Assembly: GCA_900074885.1 (NCBI GenBank)
Contig: FJUW01000010.1
Coordinates: 496,001 to 560,000, forward strand
Length of the DNA: 64,000 nucleotides
Source: Rhynchosporium graminicola
Taxonomy: Eukaryota; Ascomycota; Leotiomycetes; Helotiales; Ploettnerulaceae
Reading direction: 5' to 3'
Part shown: piece by piece, positions 1 to 10,001 of the stretch
Layout of the letters: each line of letters starts with the position of its first letter
Numbering within the stretch: the stretch's first letter is position 1
Made by a program: the position numbers and the translations under genes
The notes under the pieces: model-generated
Database searches by the model: none
What the model saw: only the letters and a program-made list of their open reading frames with translations
Told to the model about the DNA's origin: nothing

Positions 1-373
1 TATGCCAGTTCCCGAGATTTTCGTCCGGGGCCCGAGTATCAAACATGAACTATACGACTGCTCGCCGCGCTAACAACCTGGGTCGGCTGTATTTGGACGG
101 GCAGTCCAAAGGCCGAAAAGGCGGAGGATTTTTATGGTATAAATTTCTATCAGATCTCGTACTTTGGAACCGATGCCAGCATTTTGACATGTCGAATTCA
201 CATTCAGAGCGCCTGTGGAGGACTAGCAAGTAATGAATCAGGAGAGGCTTGAGAATGAGTGTTCGCTCGCTCATGTATGTCTAACATTCACACCGCCATT
301 CATCTAGCATAATATTTCCCAGTCAGGAGGTCTCCTTCTCTCTTCGAACGCCAAAGTGTCATTTCTCCTTATC
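1..373. other. Non-coding stretch at left edge
   Basis: No convincing gene is seen. Short open frames here overlap on both strands and have no family features. The right part is probably the 3' untranslated region of the acetyltransferase gene that ends at 374. Confidence 0.5.
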
Positions 374-922
374 TTATAGCTTCTTGCTCATGATCCAGTC
401 CGTCTGTACACAGTCACCCATCACAAAGTCATGATGTCCAATTTTCACATATCCCAATTTCTCATACACTTTCTGCGCCTTTAAATTGTCTTCCCAAACT
501 CCCAACCACATCGTAACGAAGCCCTGCTCCCTCGCCAACTCTTCAACACGATTCGCCAACTTCCTCCCAATTCCAGCTCCATGACAATCCTCAGAAACAT
601 AAAGCCGTTGCAATTCTACCGTCTTCTCCATCTCTTCCAGACATGGTTCTGTGGTGCCTCGAGTCAGTTGTGAGAAGCCTACAACGTGATCTTGAGAATC
701 GGTCGCGACGATGGTGTCGATGTTGGTATTTGAGAGGTCTGATATGATGGCTGCGATGCTGTATCCTGATTGAAGATATGCTTCTAGATCTCGGGTTGAG
801 AGGGAGTAGCCGAAACTGGCGGTGAAGACTCGTGATCCCAAAGATGCAATTGCCTCGATGTCTTTGGGGTTGGCCTCGCGAATATTGAATTCTCGTTTAC
901 TTGGTGATGCTGATTCTGGCAT
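374..922 (-). CDS. GNAT-family N-acetyltransferase
   Basis: This intact single-exon frame of 182 residues is predicted to transfer an acetyl group from acetyl-CoA to an amine; the substrate cannot be read from the sequence. The N-terminus after a short Ser/Lys leader reads as the usual GNAT beta1-alpha1 start (FNIREANPKDIEAIASL). The acetyl-CoA pyrophosphate loop is clear near residues 105-125 (LYVSEDCHGAGIGRKLA, an R/Q-x-x-G-x-G/A type motif). It is followed by the alpha4 signature NLKAQKVYEKLGYVKIG near the C-terminus. Length is typical for a one-domain GNAT. No signal peptide or membrane segment is visible, so it is probably cytosolic. It is divergent from the PaiB-like gene at 1531. In Bacillus, paiA (a GNAT) and paiB sit together, so finding a GNAT beside a PaiB-like gene is suggestive, but a functional link here is inference only. 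Confidence 0.88.
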   Translation of the reverse strand: MPESASPSKREFNIREANPKDIEAIASLGSRVFTASFGYSLSTRDLEAYLQSGYSIAAIISDLSNTNIDTIVATDSQDHVVGFSQLTRGTTEPCLEEMEKTVELQRLYVSEDCHGAGIGRKLANRVEELAREQGFVTMWLGVWEDNLKAQKVYEKLGYVKIGHHDFVMGDCVQTDWIMSKKL

Positions 923-1530
923 TTTTGCTACTGGCTGTATGTGTCTCGTCAGACGTGTGGTACTTCCAATTTCGATATTTGTATCAAGGACTTGGCAGTA
1001 TTTTCGGTGCTTCTCCTGTCAGCTTGTCATTCTTTAAATCTTGCACAATCAAAGTATGACTCACAGTAGATATTCAGTCTAGAAGTGTTTGCTACACAGC
1101 ATGTACTAGAACATTCGACACTTTTCTGAGCTGCGCCCAAAAATCAAATTGATATGAAGGGCGTAAAATTTAAGGCTCTAGCCGGTTAGTGCGACCCAAA
1201 GAGGAATTCGCAGCCGACCAAAAGAACTCCGATTCCGACGCCGATACTGACCTTTTTAGTCAAAAACTGTGCAAGCGCTGATTACGCTCTAGAACCACTT
1301 GTGATTTGGCATGAAATTCCATCTCTTATGATACAATATCTAAACCGTGCCGTCTACAAAGTGTTGACAGATCCCCCCAAACTCATATGTTTTGATCTAC
1401 ATCAACCCCACTTCCGAAATTCGGCTCGGTAATATATTTACTTCCTGTTTGAGTCACGATTTGAGAAGCATAAACCTCACTTCGGTATCTTGACCTTCGG
1501 ACATCAATTTGTCTTCTCGATATCTCAGCC
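923..1530. promoter_or_regulatory. Divergent intergenic region between GNAT and PaiB-like genes
   Basis: About 600 bp separate the two divergent starts. The region must hold both promoters, but I recognise no specific operator. The stretch before 1531 is pyrimidine-rich, as is common upstream of fungal start sites. Confidence 0.4.
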
Positions 1531-2319
1531 ATGTATCTCCGAGCAGCACACGCAGATCTCCACCTCCCAACTCTCTACAAATTTATCCTCAACAACCCTC
1601 TCGGGATCCTCACAACCTCGCTTCCATCATCCAACTTCCACACCATCCAAACCAGTCACATCCCTTGGGTGCTCGACATACCAGACTCCGACACAAATTC
1701 AAACCCGGACTCAGATGTATCCACTCCCCCAAAGGCGCGATTACGAGGCCATCTTGCCCGCGTAAACCCTCAAGCAAAAGCACTAATCGAAACTGCTACC
1801 CAAACATCCTCCAGCACGCTTCAACAAGAAGTAATGATCCTCTTCAATGGCCCCACGCACCACTACATAACTCCCAAGTTCTACATCGAGACCAAACCTG
1901 CTACCGGAAAAGTAGTACCGACATGGAATTACAGCGCGGTTCAAGTCTACGGGAAAGCCACCATCCATTTCGATACTTCTTCCTCTAATACAGGGGAGTT
2001 TTTGACCAGTCAAATCAATGATCTGAGTCGACAAAGCGAGGAGAAGGTTTTTGGGTATGATGGAAAGGAGGGCAGGAGTAAGGCGTGGAGTGTAGATGAT
2101 GCACCGAGCAGTTATGTGAGTTTGTTGAAGAAGGCTATTATTGGGATTGAGATTGAAGTCGAGAGTGTGGAGGGGAAGTTTAAGATGAGTCAGGAATTGA
2201 AAGATGGGGATAGGGAGGGCGTTGTTAAAGGGTTTGAGGCACTAGGTACAGATGAGGGCGATGAGATTGCGAGGACGGTGAAGGATAGGGGCTTGAAGAA
2301 AGAGGGTGTAAAGGTATGA
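1531..2319 (+). CDS. PaiB-like FMN-binding (negative transcriptional regulator family) protein
   Basis: This intact single-exon frame has 262 residues. The family (PaiB / FMN-binding split barrel) binds flavin; bacterial PaiB is described as a regulator of proteases and sporulation, while the role in fungi is unclear. Visible hallmarks in order: an N-terminal helix with PTLYKFILNNPLGILTTSLP (residues about 12-32), the strand IPWVLD, the conserved LRGHLARVNPQAK (about 70-82), the flavin-site block MILFNGPTHHYITPKFY and then VPTWNYSAVQVYGKATIHFD. The C-terminal part has the WSVDDAP and IIGIEIEVESVEGKFKMSQ motifs, ending in a short Lys/Glu-rich tail. I chose the ATG at 1531 because the family core begins within the first dozen residues. 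Two earlier ATGs (1490, 1509) lie in other frames. It is convergent with PEX13. Confidence 0.88.
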   Translation: MYLRAAHADLHLPTLYKFILNNPLGILTTSLPSSNFHTIQTSHIPWVLDIPDSDTNSNPDSDVSTPPKARLRGHLARVNPQAKALIETATQTSSSTLQQEVMILFNGPTHHYITPKFYIETKPATGKVVPTWNYSAVQVYGKATIHFDTSSSNTGEFLTSQINDLSRQSEEKVFGYDGKEGRSKAWSVDDAPSSYVSLLKKAIIGIEIEVESVEGKFKMSQELKDGDREGVVKGFEALGTDEGDEIARTVKDRGLKKEGVKV

Positions 2320-2886
2320 TGGAATCTGATTTATTGGAATGGGGAACTTACGTTTGAGTATCAAAAATTAAAAATAGTGAAGATGCCTTAGTAGGAGGCG
2401 AGGATTGTCATTTCGCTAAGGTTCTAGACTTTGTTTACAATTACCTTGAATCAAAAGGTAACAGACATATAGGAATTGCACTGTCTTGGTAGTAGTGGGC
2501 TAGGATCCACTCGGTAGACACATTGCCATATCCCACAAAACACATGTGAGCTTCAATTGAATGCTGCGAAGAGGAATTATTGACTCTTTAGTTGCCCTCT
2601 GGAACTTCAAGACTTTGATCTTAATTCACGTTCAACCTCGCGCTTGTTTCTCACGCTGCTCAATTTGATATCGACGACTAGTTAGTGCAGCATCTGAAGA
2701 AAATTTAAACGAAGGATAAGAAGGGTTCCAAAAAGTCGTGCCAAAAGCACTCATGTCAAATTATGCACTTGCTACCAGTATTAATACAAGCAAACGCCAT
2801 CTACATCGTAATGTATTCAGATCCCCTTCCTTTTCCATATCATACCCTATCCCAAAAAAAGACACACAAGAACACAGCATCACTGC
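2320..2886. other. Convergent intergenic region (3' UTRs)
   Basis: This stretch lies between two converging stops. It is AT-rich with no coding signal and presumably holds both 3' untranslated regions and polyadenylation signals. Confidence 0.5.
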
Positions 2887-4324
2887 TTAAGAGTAAAACT
2901 GGCTCTTCTGGAAGCTCTCCACACTCAACTCACCAGCCTTGCCACTAATAATAGGAGCCTTAGTCTGGCTCGTCATGCTGCTAGTCCTGCTTCCGCTTTG
3001 GCTTGCGGACTTAATCTCCGGAATTGGTCCACCTGGCCGTCTGGCTACCTCGAGGTAAACACCTGGAAGATATCCCATGCGTCCATCTCGGGCTCGACAT
3101 CTCCACCATTCGCTTGGGTTGCCCATAGGGTCGCTCTTGCTCAATACTGCGACCAAGTCACCCTTCTTGACGTCTAAATCAATACCCTGTACTGCTGCTC
3201 CTGCTTCGGGGGTGAAATCGTAAAGCACTCGGCAGAAGTCGAGCTTGGAAGGGTCGATTTGTGCTTGTATTGGCTGGCCATCCGGCCCGATCTGCATTTG
3301 TCCTAATGCTGCTAATCTCCGCTGTTCTTCTTCTTGTGATGCTGCAAGTGCTTTGATCAATTTCCCCATCAGATATGGGAGACCGAAAGCTGCGGCTAGG
3401 AAGAAAAGGAAGGGCTTCTTGCTTGGCCTTGGTGATTGGGCCGGGGATCCGTCAGGGTGGAATTTTCGACCTTCAAAAGATGCAAAGGCGCTGGGTGTCA
3501 AAGCTGTTGCATCTGCTGGTGGCGGACGTCCGGTTATTTTAGCAAACAACGTCCGTAACCATCGCATCAGTGTGAATATCCCGAGTATCGATCCAAGTGT
3601 GTTTCTAAGGTTTCCGAATTGTTCCGCCACAGATACCATTGCTACCTAGTGTTAGCTCTCGATACTTTGCCCATCTGACAGAGGTGTCAGCCTTACCAAA
3701 GAAGCTTGAATGAGTCGCCATATACGTGCTCTCTAACATCTGGGAGAATCCCCCGAATGCACCGACTATACTCTCGATGATCTGGAAAGTCGCCTGGGTG
3801 CTCTGCGTGAACCCGTTCGTCAAGCTATTAGGATCATTAGGGTCGCCCTGCATCCCTCCCATCCCACCACCATACATCCCACCCCCATATCCTCCTCCAT
3901 AGCCCATACCTCCCATGCCTCCCATTCCACCGTACATGCCCCCTCCATATCCCATTCCACCCATCCCTCCCATCCGTGAATAAGGGGACGAATATGCTGA
4001 CCCTATGCCACCATACGGAGCTGCCATGCCGCCGAGTCTATTTGCGCCATAGGGAGAGTACGCAGAAGCGTTTCTGTTGACTGCAGATGTGAGAGATGAT
4101 GGCCGTTCAGGAATCACTGGTGCCCCAGCTGTTGCCGAAGAGGTCGTTGTAGATGCTGGATTGGTAACAGCATTCCCTGTAGCGATTCCTGAGGATGCTA
4201 GAGCTGTGATCTGTCAGTGACGCTCATCTCAAAGCAACTCCTCTATGTCCAAGGTGAACCAACCGGAGTTTGCGCCTCCGGCTCCTGCCCTTTCCCAAGG
4301 CTTAGGAGGTGATACTGTCGCCAT
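2887..4324 (-). CDS. PEX13: Peroxin-13, peroxisomal docking protein with SH3 domain (3 exons)
   Basis: PEX13 is an integral peroxisomal membrane protein that, with PEX14, docks the PTS1 receptor PEX5 for matrix protein import. I infer exons complement(2887..3641, 3697..4203, 4264..4324), introns of 55 and 60 nt, and 440 residues. Exon 1 encodes the conserved fungal start MATVSPPKPWERAGAG. Exon 2 carries Ser/Thr/Ala-rich sequence, a Gly/Met/Tyr repeat region (GGMGGMGYGGGMYGG type, about residues 90-140) and the helix TFQIIESIVGAFGGFSQMLESTY. The join gives SSFFAMVSVAEQFGNLRNTLG, as expected for the family. A hydrophobic segment (FLFFLAAAFGLPYLMGKLI, about 266-285) precedes an SH3 domain at about 325-388 (VLYDFTPEAG, WWRCRARDGRMGYLPGVYLEV). 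The tail is Ser/Lys-rich. A frame starting at a GTG at 4117 is only the internal part of exon 2. Nothing looks broken. Confidence 0.95.
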
Positions 4325-4731
4325 TGTATTGAGGTCGGAATCCCTCTCTGCCTTGGAGGCCCGTCTCGACCGGTGACGGGTTTATCGTCTCGAAAGCGTG
4401 TTTATGAACGTTCGATGAGTCGTGGTTAGTGAGCGCAAGCTTGTGATGGCCCCGTACACACGACACTTTGCCAAGACTCAAATGTTGCGGGGTTCGGGAA
4501 TCGCCGATGAACCCAGTTTGAGTATATGAGTTTTAGAGATGACTCACACGTCACATCAAAAGCAGATTGGCAGTGTAATTTTCCGAGCAAACTGCTCGAC
4601 TTAAGAGACAGCGACTCTCCTACGTCCGTAGGGGTGGGATTCCCTCGGAGGCTGGGACCTCGGCTCCTTGGCGCGCGGAGGGAGCAGCGGGTGCCCTACG
4701 GGAGCGCTAAATTATTACCTTAATCAACTAC
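4325..4731. other. PEX13 upstream region, border with repeat zone
   Basis: The first part is the PEX13 promoter side, with normal base composition. A small plus-strand frame at 4526-4723 has no recognisable family features. Composition changes sharply at 4731, where transposon D1 begins. Confidence 0.5.
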
Positions 4732-4733
4732 TA

Positions 4734-4757
4734 CAGTGAAACCCCTGTTATAACGAT
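4734..4757 (+). repeat. D1 left terminal inverted repeat
   Basis: This 24-bp arm is a perfect inverted match to 8025-8048 and is preceded by TA at 4732-4733. Confidence 0.95.
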
Positions 4758-5089
4758 CACCGTTATAACGATATTTCCATTATAGCGATATATTTCCACG
4801 GACAGAGCGTTTTCTTATATAATTCCTAATATCAACGATATCGTTACTAAATTGCTATATATCGTTATATCAGTTCAGCTCAGTATACCTCGAATATCAA
4901 TTATAATTAAGTAGCGATAAGCTCTACGACGCTAGCGAAGCTCCTAAACGCTTATACTATCTCATAAGGCTTATATTAATTAGTTCTATACTTAATTCAA
5001 TTATAAGATTAGCTAGTTAACTATATTAGAGTCTCTTAGAGCTTATTTCTCCTACTTTAACGATATGTCTATAGCTTTAGTAATTAATA

Positions 5090-6310
5090 GCATATAGTTA
5101 CGACTACGAGTAGGCTATTAGGAAGACTTAGAGCAGATTCTTATATAATAGTAGCTTCGGATTAAGGCTCGCGGAGGGTTTATAATAGGTGAAATCATAC
5201 GGCAGAAGGCGTAGACTCTCTAGTACTAATTACCTTAATATCAGAGTAAGCCTTACCTTGAATTCAGTAAACGCTAGCTTAAAAGCTATAAGAAGAGATA
5301 TAACGTACGAGTATAATAGCGCTTTAGAGAAGACGCCTCTATACTAGAATCGACTAAAGACGAGATAAAAGCTCTACGAATACTAGCCGGTGAATATAAC
5401 GAGGAGGATATATATAATATAAACGAAACCGGCTTATTCTGGAGAATAACTCCTTCTCGCGGTCTATTAATATAACCCCGCGCTAGCCTAAAGAAGGATA
5501 AGTCTCGAATATCTCTTATTATTTATATAAACGCTATAGGAAGTGATAAGCTTCTAATATAGTATATTAGAAAGTATAAAACGCCGCGCGCTTTACGGAA
5601 TATCAGCGTTTCGACTATAGGAGGCGAGTAGTAGTAGAATAAGAAGGCTTAGATAAATATAGTTATTATAGTTAACTAGCTAAAGGCTTTCTATCGCTAT
5701 ATTAGTAATAGAACTATCTTACTAGCTATAGATAACTTCTTAGCTTATTATACTAGCTTAGAACTATATCTGCTACCTGCGAATATTCGGATTTACTAGC
5801 TACCTCTAAACTTAACGAGTCGTTTCTAACCTCTTAATTAAAGTATTATTCAGAATCTAAAGGCTTATTACTATTATTATTAGCTATAATATATAATAAA
5901 CTGCCTTAAAAGAAGAGATAAGCTAGTATAATCTATGAACGTCTACTTAGCTCTACGATAGGTATTCCGGAGTTAGTTTATAAACGTTAGTAATACGATA
6001 ATTTATAACTGCTTCCGGAAATCAACTCTAGTCGTAGCTCTAATAGCTCTTCCGATATCACTTTAGCTAGCTGATCTTATATAGCTTTATTAATAAGCTT
6101 TAATAGTAGTAGATATTAGGGACGCTATAAGTTTAAGTAACTTCTTAAACCCCCCGGAAGAAGCTATAATAGACGCAATTAATATAGAGAATAAGTAGAC
6201 TAATAACGCTTTATTATAAGAGATAATAGAAGATCACTTGTAAAGCGAAACTCTAGAGGATAAAGACGAGGCTAGAGACTCAGTTCTAGAGCTAGAATAC
6301 TCTATTTAAG
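5090..6310 (+). pseudogene. D1 transposase remnant (CENP-B-like HTH + DDE domain)
   Basis: Read through its stops, this stretch gives a CENP-B-type helix-turn-helix (about 5100-5340, ending near LKSYKKRYNVRV). It then gives the DDE core: NINETGLFWRITPSRG (about 5416-5463), a KKDKSRISLIIYINA block, LAIDNFLAYYTSLELY and, about 100 nt downstream, a basic region with IIQNLKAYYYYY. These match pogo/Tigger/Fot transposases. The first acidic residue of the family motif (N-x-D-E-T-G) reads N, and the third (P-L-D) also reads N. Both fit G->A changes on the RIP pattern. Many TAG/TAA codons stand at expected Gln/Trp positions. The exact start is not determinable. Confidence 0.85.
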
Positions 6311-6502
6311 ATATAAGGTAAGCTTTAAAGGTATTACTTTACTTTATAGAGAAGTAAAGAACTATGAATATAAGTTATATACGAGTAATTAAGCGCTACG
6401 AGCAGGAGTTGCAGTCTATAGAGAGAGACTCGCTCTCCTAGGGTTCCCTTGATAAGTAGCTTATATAATATAAACTCGTTCCTTTATAACGATATATCCG
6501 TT

Positions 6503-6704
6503 TGTAACGGCGCATGGTATACGTGGCAGATACGGGCCAGTATCGGTGCCTTAGGCATACCCTCCTTGTATATATAGAAGGTGCAGACTCCTTCAGAGCT
6601 CTGCATCTTTCTGTTTCCTTCGTACTAGACTATATAAGATCGCTCTTAGCCTCCCTACTTATTTATTCTTACTTATATACAGCCTTAAGTCTTATATCGT
6701 TATA
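6503..6704 (+). repeat. R6 5' LTR (202 bp)
   Basis: It aligns over its full length with 7789-7990 and ends CGTTATA (a RIP-altered CGTTACA). It carries an unbroken 64-codon frame (6514-6708) seen also in sister LTRs. Confidence 0.93.
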
Positions 6705-7095
6705 TTAAACAGAAAGATTAAGAAAACCGGGGATAGTATTAAATAATATCTCACTTAGAAAACTCGATTCGGACGTACGACTTCGACTATTAGGAAGCTC
6801 TTCGCTGAGTTATCTCTACTTACCTTAGATTTTTATACTTCGGAATTATACGGAAATAGTTAGTACTATTAATTACGAATTCGATAGTTAGGTTTTCAAA
6901 AGAGCTAAGATTCTAGAGATCTCTTAGATAGCTAGGAATTTGAACGTAATTCAGCCTCAGAAGCACTAGTATTACTATGAAATTACTCTCAGATACTTCG
7001 AAACTCGTTCCTTCGTGCGTACGAAGTAAAATAGCAGACGAATTTTAAGTAGAAACTTCCCTATAGGCCCTAATATTTATTAACCTCTTACTTAA

Positions 7096-7447
7096 CTTTA
7101 ACCTTCTGAAAGCAGCTCTAATAGCGAAAAACCTTACTTTTAAGCTAAGACGAAGTAGCTTATTACCCTAGCGGAAATTACCGGAATCCGACTAATAAAC
7201 CCTATACCCCGGTATAATTTATCCCTCTCGGCAGAATCGACCTCTTTCTACTAGAAAAGAACCTTTATCCCCTCACTCGACTTTAACCTTCCGAAAGTAG
7301 CTCTAATAGCGAAAAACCTTACTTTTAGGCTAGGACGAAGTAGCTTATTACCCTAGCGGAAATTGCCGGAATCTGACTTATAACTCTCGTACCCCGGTAT
7401 AATTTATCCCCCTCAGCAGAATCGACCTCTCTCTACTAGAACCTTTA
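7096..7447 (+). repeat. Tandem duplication inside R6 (period 185 bp)
   Basis: The unit at 7096-7280 recurs from 7281 to about 7447. Shared landmarks are ctttaacctt, gaagtagcttattacccta and ccccggtataattta. R4 and R5 have only one copy, so the duplication is specific to R6. Differences between units are mainly C/T and G/A. Confidence 0.85.
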
Positions 7448-7788
7448 ATTTAACACTTTCCATATCTACTTAACGAAGATATCTAACTCTCCTTAATCTT
7501 TTAGCTTCTTTGGAATTCGATTTAGACCTTCGTTTCTTTCGTAACCTTTAAGTATTTCAATTACTCGCTTAGCCTCGCTTATTTAGTAAAACTCGGTATT
7601 ATAATTACTAGAGATTACGTTTCCCTCTACAGAAGAGATAATCTCGGTACTGAATTAGTATCTATAGTTTCGGTTTAATAGAAATTTAGAAGGTTATCTT
7701 AATATTTAACTGCGTTTTATACTTACTTTATTTCCTTTGTTCGATTCTTTAAGGCTCGAGGGCGAGCCTTTGTCTTAGAAGGGGGTAA

Positions 7789-7990
7789 TATGACGGCGCA
7801 TAGTATACGTGGCAGATACGGGCCAGTATCGGTACCTTAGGCATACCCTCCTTATATATATAGAAGGTACAGACTCCTTCAGAGCTCTGCATCTTTCTGT
7901 TTCCTTCGTACCAGACTATATAAGATCGCTCTTAGCCTCCCTACTTGTTTATTCTTGCTTATATACCGCCTTGAGTCTTGTGTCGTTACA
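7789..7990 (+). repeat. R6 3' LTR (202 bp)
   Basis: It pairs with 6503-6704, ends in intact CGTTACA and is followed by the CCGTT target duplicate at 7991-7995. Confidence 0.93.
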
Positions 7991-8024
7991 CCGTTATAAC
8001 GATATTTTTGACTATCCCGAATCA

Positions 8025-8048
8025 ATCGTTATAACAGGGGTTTCACTG
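8025..8048 (-). repeat. D1 right terminal inverted repeat
   Basis: This 24-bp arm is a perfect inverted match to 4734-4757 and is followed by TA at 8049-8050. Confidence 0.95.
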
Positions 8049-8050
8049 TA

Positions 8051-9176
8051 TAATAGAGTAATAATAGTAGTTTCGATTCTGGGTTAATTGGATTAATATA
8101 CTTTTGATGAACAGTAGACTCTATAATTGAAATCTAGAGGTACTGTAGGTCAAAATATAAATTTATAGTTTTTCAATTTTGAAGTCGATAAGGTGATTAA
8201 ATTAATCAATTTCAGCTAACATCAAAGCAGAAAGTATCTAATATAGCCTTGCTAATATGAATAATCCGGACTAGCCGGATTATTAAATTCTACTTGAATT
8301 ATACCTATTTATAGCTAAATTAAGTATCCTATATATGCTCTTTATTTGTGTCGTCTAGAACTATCTATGACCTCTTAGTAAGCTTTATAGTTTAGATTAT
8401 ACTACTACAGCGTTTATTAATCGACTTTTCGACTAGCGTGTTCTGACTCATCTATATAGCTTTCTTAGACTTCCTACAGCTATAACTGCTATTTGCGTGT
8501 CTTCCTTTGCGTAAATATCATTTACGTATACCTTACTTATCCGCTTATGTTTTCTTTTCTTTATTAGTTTCGCAACTATAGCTAGTATTTCTACTATAAC
8601 TTCTAGCGTAATTAGTAGTATAATAGTAGCTATAATCATCTGCTATTTAAAGGAACTTGAATATAACTTCTTCTGAATATTAATTAAATTAATTAACCCA
8701 TAATACCGTAGGGGTGATATAAGTACTTATAAATCATCGAAATCTGGGGAAGCTTAGGCAACAGCAAGTTAATGAGCAAGTCAATGACGCTCAATTCTGC
8801 GTATAATCATGTTGCATTATCATCCTTTACATTGGCAATCTCGAAATTGTCTACTTCTTTTGAAAGTCATTCGAGCATTTGATGAAGCGGAGCCAAAATG
8901 CCAGCTAATAGCAGGAGCCGTAGTCTTGCTTATAGTCTGCACACTGATACCTGTATACTGACACTTCTAGACATCTAGTGATACTCTCGTAAGTTTCTGG
9001 TGTCGGTGTGAACTTTCAACATTTCTTCACCAGTTATTTAGGTCCTGATGAAGGATTTACGAGATTTTTCACTTGAGGAATAGGTAAGAAAACACAAAGG
9101 AGCAAGATAAGCCATACATTTGTGACTATTCCAGAGACTAAAGCTAGTAAAGACAGAATGGTCCCCTTGCATGTTC
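8051..9176. other. AT-rich repeat debris, then non-coding sequence
   Basis: 8051 to about 8700 is strongly AT-rich and TpA-rich like the RIP-altered repeats, but I cannot place it in a family. A minus-strand 63-codon frame at 8448-8639 (ending near SLRKLYR) is probably a decayed repeat protein fragment. A 10-bp perfect inverted repeat lies at 8260-8284. From about 8750 composition returns to normal and no gene is seen up to 9176. Confidence 0.5.
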
Positions 9177-10001
9177 TCATTTTGAGTAAGCAAAAGCCGG
9201 AACTTTCGTAACCATGAACTCCTTCCAAGTAGTCAATTCATCGACCAAGATCTAATAATCATGTCAGCATACAATGTATGGCATTCGATTCGGATAACTT
9301 ACGAATGGCTCTCATCCAAGCTTCCTCAACTATAGTAACCAATTTCCGGAATGAGCCTCATATTCTGGAGGAGCTCTTCCTGTATATCAGCAGGCATGCC
9401 TTTATCCCCTAGGATGTCCTTGTACTTTCGATGGGGAACCTCGGCAGCCTTGCCAGTCTTTCCAGCCTCGGGAAATTTCTCCTTGAACTGCTTGACAATC
9501 TCGTCTGCAGTGTAGTAATCCGTGGCTCCGAGACGCGCGGTTAAGGAGGATGTCCTTAACGAACTTGCCAACATCGTCGGCGGTATTGAGGAGTGGAATG
9601 GGTGCGGAGCCAGGCATTGGGAGACCGAGAGTCCAATCATCGCCAACTTGACGGAGAGGTTCCTGAAGGTTCGACATGTAGAAGCCGGGCATGAAAAAGG
9701 TCGCTGGCATGCCAGTATCTCGGATGTATTGTTCAATGTGAGCTTTAGAATCAAAGCATTGTTGAGGTCGGCCTGATGAGTGTGAGTGTGAGTATGTCGA
9801 ACGTAAAAGTTGCGAGGAACCTACAGCAACTGCTTCAGCTGCAAGAGATTCAAGCGCTCTAGAAGACGGCTTGGAAACATCACGAGTGACACCGCAGACA
9901 GGCCAATTTTCTCTCTTTGCATCTCTAAGAATGGCTTTGACGAACGAGCCACCTTGCACTCCGGCTGCTCTAAACCCCACGAGGATTTTCTTTGCTGCCA
10001 T
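9177..10001 (-). pseudogene. NmrA-like NAD(P)-binding protein, pseudogene
   Basis: The reading begins at ATG 10001 with a Rossmann-type start. The NmrA family has a GATGVQGG-like dinucleotide loop; here it reads GFRAAGVQGGS, so key glycines are changed. A central block of the family (roughly 60 residues after AAEAVAVG) is missing at about 9800-9830. The frame then resumes with FDSKAHIEQYIRDTG, FFMPGFYMSNLQEPL and LNTADDVGKFVKDILLN. At about 9540 the frame shifts to GATDYYTADEIVKQFKEKFPEAGK and onward to NMRLIPEIGYYS, where a TGA stops it. Past that stop, family sequence (SLDESHS) continues to a plausible intron (9251-9301) and a last exon ending VDELTTWKEF..PAFAYSK at 9177. The several separate lesions make this a decayed gene rather than one sequencing error. 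Confidence 0.82.

Larger units (their letters stand above)
6503..7990 (+). mobile_element. R6: short LTR element inside D1 (deleted copy of the R4/R5 gag-only family)
   Basis: Two 202-bp LTRs (6503-6704, 7789-7990) enclose 1,084 bp. The 5-bp target duplication CCGTT is at 6498-6502 and 7991-7995. The 5' LTR starts TGTAACGG; the 3' LTR starts TATGACGG, with TG changed to TA as RIP would do. A purine tract (AGAAGGGGGTAA) abuts the 3' LTR and sets the orientation. The internal part matches both ends of the R4/R5 interior but lacks the middle, including the zinc-knuckle region, and holds a 185-bp tandem duplication. It has no RT or integrase. Confidence 0.92.
4734..8048 (+). mobile_element. D1: pogo/Fot-type (Tc1/mariner superfamily) DNA transposon, RIP-degraded, split by LTR element R6
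   Basis: The ends are perfect 24-bp inverted repeats (4734-4757 and 8025-8048) that begin CAGTGAAACCCCTGTTATAA. They are flanked on both sides by TA (4732-4733, 8049-8050), the target used by Tc1/mariner/pogo elements. Copies of GTTATAACGAT recur just inside both ends. After removal of R6 (6503-7990 plus one CCGTT copy) the element is about 1.82 kb, a usual size for autonomous pogo/Fot elements. Its transposase frame is full of TAG/TAA stops, so it is dead. Confidence 0.93.

Noticed and set aside
3245..3649. 134-codon plus-strand frame
   Set aside because: It lies entirely opposite to PEX13 exon 3 and reads as its shadow.
4117..4117. GTG at 4117 as start of a separate 170-residue protein
   Set aside because: The frame is open further upstream and joins a conserved first exon at 4264-4324; it is PEX13 exon 2.
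8448..8639. 63-codon minus-strand frame in AT-rich DNA
   Set aside because: It has the composition of RIP debris and no complete domain; noted only as a probable repeat fragment.
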